A DNA stretch of 64,000 nt, taken from positions 62,001 through 126,000 of the forward strand of contig CANNFT010000009.1 in NCBI GenBank assembly GCA_947503895.1, in the 5' to 3' direction. Below the pieces are notes generated by a model, which was not told the origin of the DNA, made no database searches, and saw nothing but the letters and a program-made list of their open reading frames with translations. A program made the translations under genes and the position numbers. This stretch comes from an uncultured Saccharospirillaceae bacterium (GTDB lineage: Bacteria; Pseudomonadota; Gammaproteobacteria; Pseudomonadales; Oceanobacteraceae). Below, piece after piece: positions 34,147 through 43,842 of this stretch. The number at the start of each line of letters is the position of its first letter. Within the stretch, counting starts at the first letter, position 1.

Positions 34147-37100
34147 ATGCGCAGCTTTGACTTGCAATCCCTCTTCGAGACTGACCCCGACTCTAACTTA
34201 ACGGCGGAAGACTGGTATCAGTTGATCACTGATTTTTATGCCATTGACGAAGATGAATTGGTTGCGCAGTTGATTCCACTGGCGGAACCTGAAGCGCAAA
34301 TTCGTCACCTCACTGAAATGCGTGCAAGGCAGTTAGTCGAAAGCATTCGAGCGGAAGGCGATGTCGCCCACGCGGTTGATAAACTATTGCAAGAATACAG
34401 CCTCGATAATGAAGAGGGTGTCATTCTCATGTGTTTAGCGGAAGCGCTAATGCGTGTGCCAGATGCCAAAACCGCTGACGCGTTAATTCGAGACAAACTT
34501 TCACCTGCTGATTGGGAAGATCATTTAGGACGCTCAGATTCATTGCTGGTTAATGCTTCTACATGGGGGCTTATGCTGACGGGCAAAGTAACGGGGCTAA
34601 GCAACGGCAAAGATGCGCCAGGCAAAATGCTGGGAAGACTTATACAGCGGGCTGGCGAACCCGTTATCCGTAGTGCAATGCATCAAGCCATGAAAATCAT
34701 GGGCAAGCAGTTTGTATTAGGACGCTCGATCTCTGAAGCCATCAAAAACAGCCAATCGTATCGTGCAAAAGGCTACACCTATTCGTTCGATATGTTGGGT
34801 GAAGCGGCGTTTACAGATGATGATGCAGATCGCTATTTTGAATCCTACCGACAAGCGCTTGCCACATTGGCGAGCAGTCATGAAGATTGGCGGCAAGATA
34901 AACCCACACCCAGTATTTCGATTAAATTATCTGCGTTGCATCCTAAATATGAAGAGTCACACGCTGAGTGGGTGATGGAAGAGCTAGGCAATCGGTTAAC
35001 GCAGCTTGTGGAAGAAGCGAGAAAACTGAATGTCGCACTCACCATTGATGCAGAAGAAGCCGACCGATTGGAATTGTCACTACGTTTATTCAAAAAGGTC
35101 TATCAAAGTCCAGCTGCAAAAGGTTGGAACCAGTTTGGTTTGGTCATCCAGGCCTATTCTAAACGTGCGCTGCCGGTACTAGGGTTTTTAAACGCATTGG
35201 CCAATGAACAAGGGGACGAAATTCCCATTCGACTGGTCAAAGGAGCGTATTGGGATACGGAAATTAAGCATGCGCAACAATTAGGCCTGGCCGATTATCC
35301 CGTGTTTACGCGCAAAGAAAATTCAGATGTATCCTACATGGTGTGTGCTCGGTATTTATTAAGCACACAATGCAAGGGTAAAATTTACCCACAGTTTGCC
35401 ACGCATAATGCTCACACCGTATCCGCCATACTGGAAATGGCCAAAAATGGAGTTGATCGATCTTTTGAGTTTCAGAGGCTCCATGGCATGGGAGATGCGC
35501 TTTACGATACGGTATTAAATCAAGAAAATGTTAACGTGCGCATATATGCGCCGGTCGGTGCTCATAAAGATTTACTGCCGTATTTGGTGCGCCGCCTTCT
35601 GGAGAACGGGGCAAATTCTTCGTTTGTGCACCGTTTGGTCGATGCGGAAACACCGGTAAACGACTTAGTCATTTCTCCCGTTGCTTTGGCTGCGCATCAG
35701 CGTAGTCATCGCAATCATTTAATACCGCAGCCAAGCCAATTATTCGGAGCACAACGTAAAAACTCGCAAGGCTACAACTTAAATGTTCAATTTGAGCGTA
35801 CGCCATTACTGGATGAAACCGAGCCTTTTCAATCAATCAATTGGCAGAAAGGCCCGATTATTTCTGGGCAGAAAAAACTTCAATCTACCGCACAATCTAC
35901 GCCAAATGAAAACCTGTATGAAGTATTGAATCCGGCGTTCCCTGATCAATCTGTTGGTACGGTCTTATGGTGTGATCATGAACAAGCCGATGCTGCATTA
36001 AGCAATGCTGATAATGCATGGTTCGAATGGAATCGAACACCGGTCATAGAGCGCGCGAGTTGTTTAGATAAGACGGCTGACCTGCTTGAACAAAACACGG
36101 CTGAATTAATGGCGCTGTGCTGTCGTGAAGCTGGAAAAACCCTTCAAGATAGCATCGACGAAATTCGAGAAGCGGTCGATTTTTGTCGATATTACGCCCA
36201 GCAAGCCCGACAAGAAATGAGCATTGCTACTTTATTACCCGGCCCCACAGGTGAAAGCAATGAGCACTATTACGAAGGGCGTGGCGTTTTTCTATGCATT
36301 AGTCCGTGGAACTTCCCATTGGCCATATTTACTGGCCAAGTCGTTGCGGCTTTGGTCGCCGGAAATTGCGTTTTGGCAAAGCCCGCCGAGCAAACGTCAC
36401 TTATCGCTGCACGCGCCGTTGAAATCATGCATGAAGCTGGAATCCCCAAAGATGTACTCCAGTTTATCCCAGGGTCAGGTGCAGAATTAGGTCATCATTT
36501 ATTGCCCAATCATAAAGTCGTGGGCGTGGCCTTCACCGGTTCAACGGAAACCGCTCATGCCATAAATCGAACACTGGCGAAACGAGACGGTGCATTACCC
36601 ACGTTTATTGCAGAAACGGGTGGCCAAAATGCCATGATCGTCGACTCCACTGCCTTACCGGAGCAAGTCGTGGCAGACGTCATGCAATCGGCATTTTCAA
36701 GTGCCGGACAACGCTGCTCTGCGCTACGCGTACTCTGCGTGCAAGATGATATTGCCGATCGAGTTATGACGCTGATTAATGGCGCGCTGCAACGCTGGCA
36801 CCTCGGAAACCCCGCAGAATATTCCACTGATTGCGGTCCGGTTATTGATACGCAAGCGCAGAAAAATCTTCAGCTCTATATTGAAAAATGGCGTGGCCAA
36901 AATCGCATTCTTGCGGAGGCAACATTGCCCACTGACGAAACCTGTCATGGGTACTTTGTCGCGCCGACAGCGATCGAGATTCAGTCATTAAATGAGTTAG
37001 GCAGAGAGCAATTTGGTCCGATCCTACATATCTTACGATTTAAAGCATCGAAATTAGATCAAATTATTGAAGACATTAATGCTACAGGCTATGGCTTAAC

Positions 37101-37362
37101 ACTGGGCATTCACAGTCGTAACGAAGCGACGGCGGCTTACATTGAGGCACGGGTTCGAGTAGGCAACTGTTATATCAATCGCAATCAAATTGGTGCTGTC
37201 GTGGGTGTTCAACCATTTGGTGGCCGTGGCCTTTCCGGCACCGGTCCAAAAGCGGGTGGCCCAAATTACATTAAACGTTTTGCCACCGAACGTGTCCGCA
37301 CCATCAATACGACCGCCGTGGGAGGAAACGCCACATTGTTATCCTTACAATCCACGGACTAA
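34147..37362 (+). CDS. putA: bifunctional proline dehydrogenase / pyrroline-5-carboxylate dehydrogenase
   Basis: About 1071 residues. A helical arm precedes the FAD-binding proline dehydrogenase barrel: PSISIKLSALHPKYE, ALTIDAEEADRLELSL, IRLVKGAYWDTEIK, YPQFATHNAHTV, with RIYAPVGAHKDLLPYLVRRL ending it. The aldehyde dehydrogenase domain has FLCISPWNFPLAIFTGQ, VAFTGSTETAHAI, the Glu in ETGGQNAMI and the catalytic Cys near residue 857 in GQRCSALRV. It oxidises proline to glutamate at the membrane. The ribbon-helix-helix repressor domain of E. coli PutA (1320 residues) is absent. The second of two adjacent ATGs has better spacing from AGGAG. Confidence 0.96.
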   Translation: MRSFDLQSLFETDPDSNLTAEDWYQLITDFYAIDEDELVAQLIPLAEPEAQIRHLTEMRARQLVESIRAEGDVAHAVDKLLQEYSLDNEEGVILMCLAEALMRVPDAKTADALIRDKLSPADWEDHLGRSDSLLVNASTWGLMLTGKVTGLSNGKDAPGKMLGRLIQRAGEPVIRSAMHQAMKIMGKQFVLGRSISEAIKNSQSYRAKGYTYSFDMLGEAAFTDDDADRYFESYRQALATLASSHEDWRQDKPTPSISIKLSALHPKYEESHAEWVMEELGNRLTQLVEEARKLNVALTIDAEEADRLELSLRLFKKVYQSPAAKGWNQFGLVIQAYSKRALPVLGFLNALANEQGDEIPIRLVKGAYWDTEIKHAQQLGLADYPVFTRKENSDVSYMVCARYLLSTQCKGKIYPQFATHNAHTVSAILEMAKNGVDRSFEFQRLHGMGDALYDTVLNQENVNVRIYAPVGAHKDLLPYLVRRLLENGANSSFVHRLVDAETPVNDLVISPVALAAHQRSHRNHLIPQPSQLFGAQRKNSQGYNLNVQFERTPLLDETEPFQSINWQKGPIISGQKKLQSTAQSTPNENLYEVLNPAFPDQSVGTVLWCDHEQADAALSNADNAWFEWNRTPVIERASCLDKTADLLEQNTAELMALCCREAGKTLQDSIDEIREAVDFCRYYAQQARQEMSIATLLPGPTGESNEHYYEGRGVFLCISPWNFPLAIFTGQVVAALVAGNCVLAKPAEQTSLIAARAVEIMHEAGIPKDVLQFIPGSGAELGHHLLPNHKVVGVAFTGSTETAHAINRTLAKRDGALPTFIAETGGQNAMIVDSTALPEQVVADVMQSAFSSAGQRCSALRVLCVQDDIADRVMTLINGALQRWHLGNPAEYSTDCGPVIDTQAQKNLQLYIEKWRGQNRILAEATLPTDETCHGYFVAPTAIEIQSLNELGREQFGPILHILRFKASKLDQIIEDINATGYGLTLGIHSRNEATAAYIEARVRVGNCYINRNQIGAVVGVQPFGGRGLSGTGPKAGGPNYIKRFATERVRTINTTAVGGNATLLSLQSTD

Positions 37363-37655
37363 CACAAAAATTTAACAGAGCAACCGTTATTCCTAGGAAG
37401 GAACAGGCCACAACAGGGATGTTATGGCCTGACTACAGGTAGCGGCTCATGACACACTAAAAACCGTGAAGGCGGTATTTCGAACATGCATCTTAATGAA
37501 AGTGCGTTAGATGCATAGAAATGCCAAGCGAATCAAATCGAATTAGCTCACCACTAAGCGATTTGGTATTCAAAGTTTACGAGCGACGTCCATGAGCACA
37601 GTAGTTTTTCACTTCGTAATGCAAGTAAAACAAAAACAATAAACAGGAGCACGAT

Positions 37656-39116
37656 ATGAATTCAACTTTCGCCATTGGCGTGACATTTGTCGCGTATCTC
37701 GCAGTAATGCTTTGGATTGGTTACTGGGCCTATAAAAAAACCAATAATCTGTCGGACTATATTCTAGGAGGACGTTCACTAGGGGCTTGGCCTTCTGCGT
37801 TATCCGCAGGCGCATCGGATATGTCAGGCTGGTTATTATTAGGTATGCCGGGCTACGCTTATGTGGCTGGATGGCAAGCATCATGGCTGGGCATCGGACT
37901 ATTAATTGGCACCTATTTGAATTGGTTGATCGTTGCACCCAATCTGCGCGTGTATTCCAAAATGGCAGGCGACAGCTTAACGCTCCCCCAATATTTCAGT
38001 AATCGCTTTGAAGACAAAACGTTAATTCGTGTTATCTCAGCCTTCTTTATTTTATTGTTTTTCTTATTTTATACCAGTTCAGGTTTAGTGGCCGGAGGAA
38101 AACTATTCGAAAGTGTCTTCGGTATGGATTATACAATCGCCGTAACCTTGGGCACCATTGCCGTCGTCTCCTATACTTTTTTTGGCGGTTTCTTAGCCGT
38201 ATCTTGGACAGATTTAGTGCAAGGTTTATTAATGGCTGCAGCCTTGATTATCGTGCCTATTGCAGCGTTCAACAGTGTTGGCAGCGGGCCAAATGAAATA
38301 CTCAGCAATGCTAATGCGAATCTGCTGAGCCCGCTAACGGACAGCGACGGTAAAACACTTGGCTGGATTTCCATTGTGTCACTCATGGCATGGGGCTTAG
38401 GGTATTTTGGACAACCGCACATATTGGCGCGGTTTAAAGCCATCAAAAACAAAGAAGAAGTGAGAAAAGCGCGAACGATTGCAGCCTCATGGACACTGAT
38501 TGGTTTGCTAGGGGCTTTTATGGTGGGTGTTGCTGGCATAGGATTTTTTGATCAGCCTTTAGCGGATGCCGAAACCGTCTTCATAGATTTAGTGCAAGCA
38601 CTTTTCCATCCCTTAGTGGCCGGTGTTTTATTGGCTGCCATTTTAGCAGCGATTATGTCAACTGCAGATTCTCAACTTTTGGTTTCTTCCGCAGCCTTTA
38701 CCGAAGATTTTTATAAATCCATTTTCAATAAAGAAGCCAGTCCTGAGTCATTAGTGACCATCGGTCGATTTGCCGTCGTAGGCATCGCCATCATCGCTTG
38801 GTTACTCGCACTTAATCCAGACAGCACGGTGCTAGGTCTGGTTTCCTATGCTTGGGCGGGCTTCGGGGCTGCATTCGGACCGGCCATGATACTGTCCCTC
38901 TATTGGTCGAGAATGAATCGCCTTGGTTGTTTAGCGGGTATTATCGTAGGTGGTCTCACGGTGGTTATTTGGAAACAACTTTCTGGTGGGATTTTTGACT
39001 TATATGAAATTGTACCGGGCTTTATTTTTGCGACGCTTGCAATCTTCATCGTGAGTTCCGCTACTCAAGCCCCCTCGAAAACCATTTTACAAACCTTTGA
39101 CGATGTTAAAGGATAA
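37656..39116 (+). CDS. putP: sodium/proline symporter
   Basis: 486 residues of the sodium:solute symporter family with about 13 spans. Typical segments are DYILGGRSLGAWPSALSAGA, SDMSGWLLLGMPGYAYVAG, YTFFGGFLAVSWTDLVQGLL and the sodium-site segment AAIMSTADSQLLVSSAAF. It imports proline with sodium. It is 293 bases after putA, same direction; the ribosome site AGGAG lies six bases before ATG. The gap holds a small inverted repeat CAGGCCA/TGGCCTG (37404-37431), so putP may have its own promoter. Confidence 0.95.
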   Translation: MNSTFAIGVTFVAYLAVMLWIGYWAYKKTNNLSDYILGGRSLGAWPSALSAGASDMSGWLLLGMPGYAYVAGWQASWLGIGLLIGTYLNWLIVAPNLRVYSKMAGDSLTLPQYFSNRFEDKTLIRVISAFFILLFFLFYTSSGLVAGGKLFESVFGMDYTIAVTLGTIAVVSYTFFGGFLAVSWTDLVQGLLMAAALIIVPIAAFNSVGSGPNEILSNANANLLSPLTDSDGKTLGWISIVSLMAWGLGYFGQPHILARFKAIKNKEEVRKARTIAASWTLIGLLGAFMVGVAGIGFFDQPLADAETVFIDLVQALFHPLVAGVLLAAILAAIMSTADSQLLVSSAAFTEDFYKSIFNKEASPESLVTIGRFAVVGIAIIAWLLALNPDSTVLGLVSYAWAGFGAAFGPAMILSLYWSRMNRLGCLAGIIVGGLTVVIWKQLSGGIFDLYEIVPGFIFATLAIFIVSSATQAPSKTILQTFDDVKG

Positions 39117-39236
39117 CCAACTTAACCACTCAGTTTAATCCAATCGCCCAGTGAAACATTAAATTCATTGGGCGACCCTCTTTCTCAAAACCCCACCCTC
39201 TTGCTACCATGCTCCATCATGACGCGAGGAATATGC

Positions 39237-39758
39237 ATGCCATTCACACCTTTTCATATGGGCCCAGGGATTTTCATAAAAGCACTCATGCAAGGCAGTT
39301 TTAGCTTAATGGTATTTGGGTGGGCGCAAATTATAATGGATATTCAGCCCTTGTTCGTTCTGATAACCGGTAGCGGCCATCTACATGGTTTCAGTCACAC
39401 TTATATCGGTGCAACACTATTGTCATTGCTCGCAGGCTTAACAGGTAAATATTTGGCTGAACTCGGTCTGTGGATGCTTCAAATAAAAGACAAAAGCAAT
39501 CAGTTTACCGAGCAACCCATCCGTATTCGTTGGTGGGTCAGTTTACTCAGCGCTTTTATCGGATGCTACAGCCATGTTGTGCTAGACAGCGTGATGCACA
39601 CCGATATCGAGCCTTTTGCCCCATTCACCAGCAGCAACTCATTATGGCATCTCATCAGCGTTCAAGATCTACATCGATTTTGTTTGTACAGTGGGGCCGT
39701 AGGCGGGGTGCTATTTTTTATGATTCACGGACTTCGTAATACGCGCCGCATTAAATAA
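39237..39758 (+). CDS. DUF4184-like membrane protein
   Basis: About 173 residues starting MPFTPFHMGPGIFIKA, a start typical of the YdjM/DUF4184 group of putative membrane-bound metal-dependent hydrolases. Later conserved histidines appear in SGHLHGFSHTYIGATLL and CYSHVVLDSVMHTD. At least three or four hydrophobic spans are present. The ATG at 39237 has GAGGA six bases upstream; frames starting further upstream have no ribosome site. Function unknown. Confidence 0.7.
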   Translation: MPFTPFHMGPGIFIKALMQGSFSLMVFGWAQIIMDIQPLFVLITGSGHLHGFSHTYIGATLLSLLAGLTGKYLAELGLWMLQIKDKSNQFTEQPIRIRWWVSLLSAFIGCYSHVVLDSVMHTDIEPFAPFTSSNSLWHLISVQDLHRFCLYSGAVGGVLFFMIHGLRNTRRIK

Positions 39759-39834
39759 TGCTGATGATCTTTATTTAAGGCTCTTTGATATTTATAAACT
39801 GCAATCAGACAGCTATCCATCAAACCATCAACAC

Positions 39835-39867
39835 AAAGCCTGATCAATTCCATTTAATCAGGCTTTT
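39835..39867. terminator. bidirectional terminator between converging genes
   Basis: The stem AAAGCCTGAT / ATCAGGCTTT with a 12-base loop is followed by U residues on the plus strand. It lies between the stop of the membrane protein gene (39758) and that of the reductase gene (39923). Confidence 0.75.
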
Positions 39868-39922
39868 CAACAGGAACTCTGGTTACACCTATTCAAGGTA
39901 TCATGCCTTTAATCTTAAGGGT

Positions 39923-40966
39923 TCAAGCGGACTGATTAATCCGTTCCCATATTTTTTCTACTCTCATGGGTTTAAATGGTTGCTTAATAAATTCTTCTTG
40001 GCAGAGCTTATAAATAGCGTTATTAATGGGTGTGTTCACACCGTGTTTTTTTGCTAAACCCAGAACATAACCGTTGATACTGTCAAGCTCTGACGTGGTA
40101 CCGCCATTCACTATAATATCTTGAGCCATACTGGATACGACCATTTTTTTAAGGTTCTTGAGATACGCTTTACGCGTGATAAATGCAGGTAATATGCCTG
40201 CGGCAGTGATTAGCCCCCAACTTGGCATTCCGCCTAATTTACTTTCGCGGTAACCTGCGGCCTTCATCACCTTAACACCTTCGTAAGTCATGGCGGTCAA
40301 CAGTTTTTGAAACGCCTTACTTTTAGACTGGTCATGCTCGTGAAGCGCCACCAATGTCGTTAATGAGTTGGTTAAGTTTATAATGATTTTTGAATGTGCA
40401 GCATCGGCTAACCTCGGATAAATCTCTGTTGGCACGCCTAGATTAAAATCCTGAGCTAGGCTTTCAATTTCTGCATCACTCACCCCTCCGTTATGGCCGA
40501 GTGCTATTGGCCCTCTTTTTTGGTAACCGCAAACACCTGGGCTGTCTACCCATGCGTTAAAACACACGACGCCGTAAACCACTTTGTTAAAGTATTCCGG
40601 TAATATCGATTGGTTTTCGATACCATTTTGCAACCCAACGACTAATACATCGCTGCCGAATTGATCCACCAAAAACTGGCTAACACCGGCTAGGCTGTAA
40701 TTTTTAACGCAGAGGATGATCACATCTGGCTTGGGCACGTGTTTGAGGTCTGAATACGCAGAGACTTTAACCGTTGCTCGATTATTTGGATCATCCCCAC
40801 AATAAGTGGTTATGCCGTTTTTCTCGATAACCGAACACACTTCCGGCTTGTCAAAAATACTCACTGACACATCTCGAGAATGCTCGGTCAACCAAGCCGC
40901 TACCGTGGCACCAATGGCTCCGGCTCCAAATATTAAATACTGCTTTTTAGTCATCGCCATTTCCAT
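39923..40966 (-). CDS. ketopantoate-reductase-like dehydrogenase
   Basis: Up to 347 residues. The N-terminal Rossmann motif is YLIFGAGAIGATVAAWL, followed by VIILCVKNYSLAGVSQFLVD and VVGLQNGIENQ, then the C-terminal helical domain with AAHSKIIINLTNSLTTLVA and SSMAQDIIVNGGTTSELDSI. It has the PanE/ApbA fold but is longer than typical ketopantoate reductases (~300). The substrate is probably another 2-keto or beta-keto acid. Its ATG directly abuts the stop of the ADC-like gene, so the two are translated together. A later ATG (40954) is an alternative start. Confidence 0.83.
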   Translation of the reverse strand: MEMAMTKKQYLIFGAGAIGATVAAWLTEHSRDVSVSIFDKPEVCSVIEKNGITTYCGDDPNNRATVKVSAYSDLKHVPKPDVIILCVKNYSLAGVSQFLVDQFGSDVLVVGLQNGIENQSILPEYFNKVVYGVVCFNAWVDSPGVCGYQKRGPIALGHNGGVSDAEIESLAQDFNLGVPTEIYPRLADAAHSKIIINLTNSLTTLVALHEHDQSKSKAFQKLLTAMTYEGVKVMKAAGYRESKLGGMPSWGLITAAGILPAFITRKAYLKNLKKMVVSSMAQDIIVNGGTTSELDSINGYVLGLAKKHGVNTPINNAIYKLCQEEFIKQPFKPMRVEKIWERINQSA

Positions 40967-41836
40967 TTATTCTGAACAAGTATGGGGTAAATCGAAACAC
41001 GCATTCATTGAAGCAGTATGCCTAAATTGAAAAGCTTCACTTTCAATTTTTAATGCTTTCAGTTTATCGGCAATGGGGCCATGGCCAATTTTGATATGGG
41101 CGCTGTTTTCAGCTTGGCCACGCTTTAACAGCGTTGCCATATTTTTATTCACTTGGAACTTACCACTAAACTGAGTCGTGCTGGTTAATCGCTGTTGGTC
41201 TAACACGGAATACAGGTTTGACTTAACATCGAACGCTTGTTCGCTTCCTTTCATCGGTATTGATAACTGCAAGTAAGGCTCATCACCGTCCACACTGGCT
41301 CGAATAGTCGAACGCTCACCATCATGCTGAATACTGATAGATTCAACGTCTTTCGGTAGACCCCATATTTTTCGTCCTCGTATGCGATTTTCGAGTGACG
41401 TCACGGGCATGTGGAAAACGTAATAACCAAAATGCTTGAGCTTATCCCCAAGCAGCATGGTCAGAACTGGTATATTCATTCCCCCATCGGACACAATTGG
41501 AATCGTCATGGCGATTTCATTGTAAGGTGCCACATTCATGACGTTTCGATATTCATAACATGAAAAAATGACCAGCGAGCGTCCCTTGGTCATTTTCACC
41601 GGCTGCATATCCGGTCTCGGCATCATGGCCTTGGCAGCCTCATAATCACAGTGAAAAATCGCGATGGAACAACTGCTGTCTGCATAGAAAGTCGGAAATA
41701 CATAATCTTTACTGATCGCGTCCGTTAATTGCAGTGGTGTATTTCTGTGCCTTAGCTCAAATTGCTTAAAAAATGGCTCATTAAAATAAGCGTCGTTGGG
41801 TAACAAGTCTTTATTGATGGTGGTGTTGGTTTGCAT
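40967..41836 (-). CDS. acetoacetate decarboxylase-family enzyme
   Basis: About 289 residues. The ADC-family pattern is visible: YNEIAMTIPI, FGYYVFHMPVTSLENRIRGR and KIWGLPKDVESI. The decarboxylase Schiff-base site is usually a Lys-Lys pair in a GxPKK-like motif; here it reads PKD. The second lysine, which lowers the pKa of the catalytic one, is replaced by Asp, so the reaction may differ from classic decarboxylation. It is first in a two-gene unit with the reductase and divergent from the LuxR-type regulator. The start is taken as ATG 41836; a TTG two codons earlier is unlikely. Confidence 0.75.
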   Translation of the reverse strand: MQTNTTINKDLLPNDAYFNEPFFKQFELRHRNTPLQLTDAISKDYVFPTFYADSSCSIAIFHCDYEAAKAMMPRPDMQPVKMTKGRSLVIFSCYEYRNVMNVAPYNEIAMTIPIVSDGGMNIPVLTMLLGDKLKHFGYYVFHMPVTSLENRIRGRKIWGLPKDVESISIQHDGERSTIRASVDGDEPYLQLSIPMKGSEQAFDVKSNLYSVLDQQRLTSTTQFSGKFQVNKNMATLLKRGQAENSAHIKIGHGPIADKLKALKIESEAFQFRHTASMNACFDLPHTCSE

Positions 41837-42079
41837 GGGCAATCGCTCACTTCACAAGGTCTGTTCGGCCATACAGCCATTCAATCAGTCACCGGACTAT
41901 TGTTCAGTTTGATCAGCCAATTCAAAATAGTAAAAATGACCTATAAACGCCCTAAACCGATCATCGAACGAACGAATAAGCGATACTTGAGGGTTTTTGG
42001 CCGATTAAGCCCGAATCTTGGCTGACGGACCCGCAAAAACTGCGAGATAATGACTGCACGCTGAATGTAAGGCCCTGAC

Positions 42080-43021
42080 ATGAACTCTATCGATGCTGCC
42101 ATTGCGCAAATTTACCGAACGGCTAGCCAAGGTACGCAGGGGTATCGACGTCGAGCGCTCGCAGAATTAGCACAAATACTCGATTTTGATGGCGCACTAT
42201 GGGGAACAGGTCGACATGACTCTGACCATTTTCACAGTGTCGACATACTCGGAGTTCAGCCGGGTTATCCTGCAGCATTAGAAAATAGCCGAGAAAACAA
42301 TCCGATCTTAAAGGCCTTCCTGAGCGCTCCGGGTCGTGTCATTGATATGATGGATGTGATGCCCGATGACCAGTTGTACCAATCTGACCTCTATCTCAAG
42401 TTTTTTAAACAATTTGGTGTTGAGCGCATCATGGGCATTATCGTACCGGATGAATCCAGCGGAATTATCACGTTAATAAGCCTCTATCGTTTTGATCGCC
42501 ATAATCCTTTTACCTCTACCGATAGACAGCTTCTGAGCCGTATGGCGTTTCATCTCATCAGTGGTGCCTCTCACGCTTATTTTCTGCACCTTACGCTTCA
42601 AAATAGCGAAAATAAAAATTCGGCCATGGCGATTTGCGATCAGCATGGTTTATTTTTTGAGGTACAGCCAAAGTTCATGGCGTTGCTCGATACTCACTTT
42701 CCTCAACGTACATACGGACGATTACCATTTGAATTAGATGGCACTGAATCCACGCTAGCCGAAGGAAAACTGTGTATCGAATCTGAAGCATTGGGTGACT
42801 TAATCTGCGTTTCGATTCGTGAAAGCAGCCCAATCGATATACTGAGTGCTCGTGAACAACAAGTGGTTAGCTGCATCACGCAAGGATTATCATTTAAAGA
42901 AGCCGCACGTAAAATGGGGGTCGCCCCTTCAACCGTGTCCAATCACTTGTACAAAATTTATCGCAAGCTGCATATTTCCAGCCGAACGGAACTCGCAGAA
43001 TTGACGATGGGTGAACGTTAA
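42080..43021 (+). CDS. LuxR-family (HTH) transcriptional regulator
   Basis: 313 residues. The C-terminal LuxR/FixJ helix-turn-helix is LSAREQQVVSCITQGLSFKE followed by ARKMGVAPSTVSNHLYKIYR. The N-terminal ~200 residues form a sensor-like region with no autoinducer-binding signature that I can identify (DFDGALWGTG, FKQFGVERIMGIIVPDESSG). TAAGG lies seven bases before ATG. It is divergent from the ADC-like/reductase pair across 243 bases, so it probably controls them. It may sense a metabolite rather than a homoserine lactone. Confidence 0.88.
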   Translation: MNSIDAAIAQIYRTASQGTQGYRRRALAELAQILDFDGALWGTGRHDSDHFHSVDILGVQPGYPAALENSRENNPILKAFLSAPGRVIDMMDVMPDDQLYQSDLYLKFFKQFGVERIMGIIVPDESSGIITLISLYRFDRHNPFTSTDRQLLSRMAFHLISGASHAYFLHLTLQNSENKNSAMAICDQHGLFFEVQPKFMALLDTHFPQRTYGRLPFELDGTESTLAEGKLCIESEALGDLICVSIRESSPIDILSAREQQVVSCITQGLSFKEAARKMGVAPSTVSNHLYKIYRKLHISSRTELAELTMGER

Positions 43022-43166
43022 CATTGCAACGTCCATGCAACCCTGACGTTTATATTTCAGCGAGTTAGAGAAAAACAATGCCGCGAAGTATTTAAAATAC
43101 CGGCCACACGAAATCGAATAACACAGCTACAATCAAAGAATCCATTTAATTTGAAAGGAAAAAACC

Positions 43167-43460
43167 ATGAGTGTAAACGTTATACTGGATATTCAATCAA
43201 AACCTGAATGTATTGATGAGCTAAAATCAACGCTTGAAAATATTCTACCTGATACGCGTAGCTTTGACGGTTGCTTAAACGTTAAGGTCATTGAAAATCA
43301 AGACAACCCTTTAAATATCTTGCTATTTGAAGATTGGGTATCACGCGAACATCAAGAGAAGTATCTTCAATGGAGAGCGGAGACTGGTGCCTTAGAAGCA
43401 CTCGGAAATATGTTAACTCAACCCCCTAGCATTCAATATTTTGACGATCTGAATATCTAA
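43167..43460 (+). CDS. ABM-domain putative quinol monooxygenase
   Basis: 97 residues of ferredoxin-like ABM fold: MSVNVILDIQSKPECIDELK, DGCLNVKVIENQDNPLNILL, then FEDWVSREHQEKYLQWRAET. Members are small dimeric, often cofactor-free, oxygenases (YgiN-like) or have no known substrate. AAAGGA lies seven bases before ATG. It follows the LuxR regulator by 145 bases, same direction, and may belong to the same regulated unit. Confidence 0.8.
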   Translation: MSVNVILDIQSKPECIDELKSTLENILPDTRSFDGCLNVKVIENQDNPLNILLFEDWVSREHQEKYLQWRAETGALEALGNMLTQPPSIQYFDDLNI

Positions 43461-43842
43461 CATCTGTTATTTTTGACTGAGCTGAGCATTCATTCTACTA
43501 GAGATTGTTTTTTCAGCCAGTTGAATGCCTTAAACCTTGTTATAGCAATCTCCATTTACCCGATTTAATTTTGACTGCGAGTATATTTTTAATCATCGGC
43601 GTAGCACCCCAGCCAAAGTGGCTCTAACGATATATTAATAAAGAATTCTGGTGGTAAAGCGCGGCTCTCAAATTTTTTCCTTTTATCGACTGATCGACTA
43701 TCCATTCGCTGAGTGATTTAAGTGAGCGATTTATCATTTTTATTGAGAGGCCTGTATCAACTTTTGAGTTTATTGATCTTCAGTCGCGTACTAAGGTTCT
43801 TTATCGGCTTTTAGTCTGAGTCAAAGTTGAACATAAGACAGT
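43461..43842. other. AT-rich intergenic region, no gene seen
   Basis: About 380 bases between the monooxygenase-like gene and the secreted lyase-like gene. No coding frame or clear hairpin terminator was recognised. It presumably holds the lyase promoter. Confidence 0.5.
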
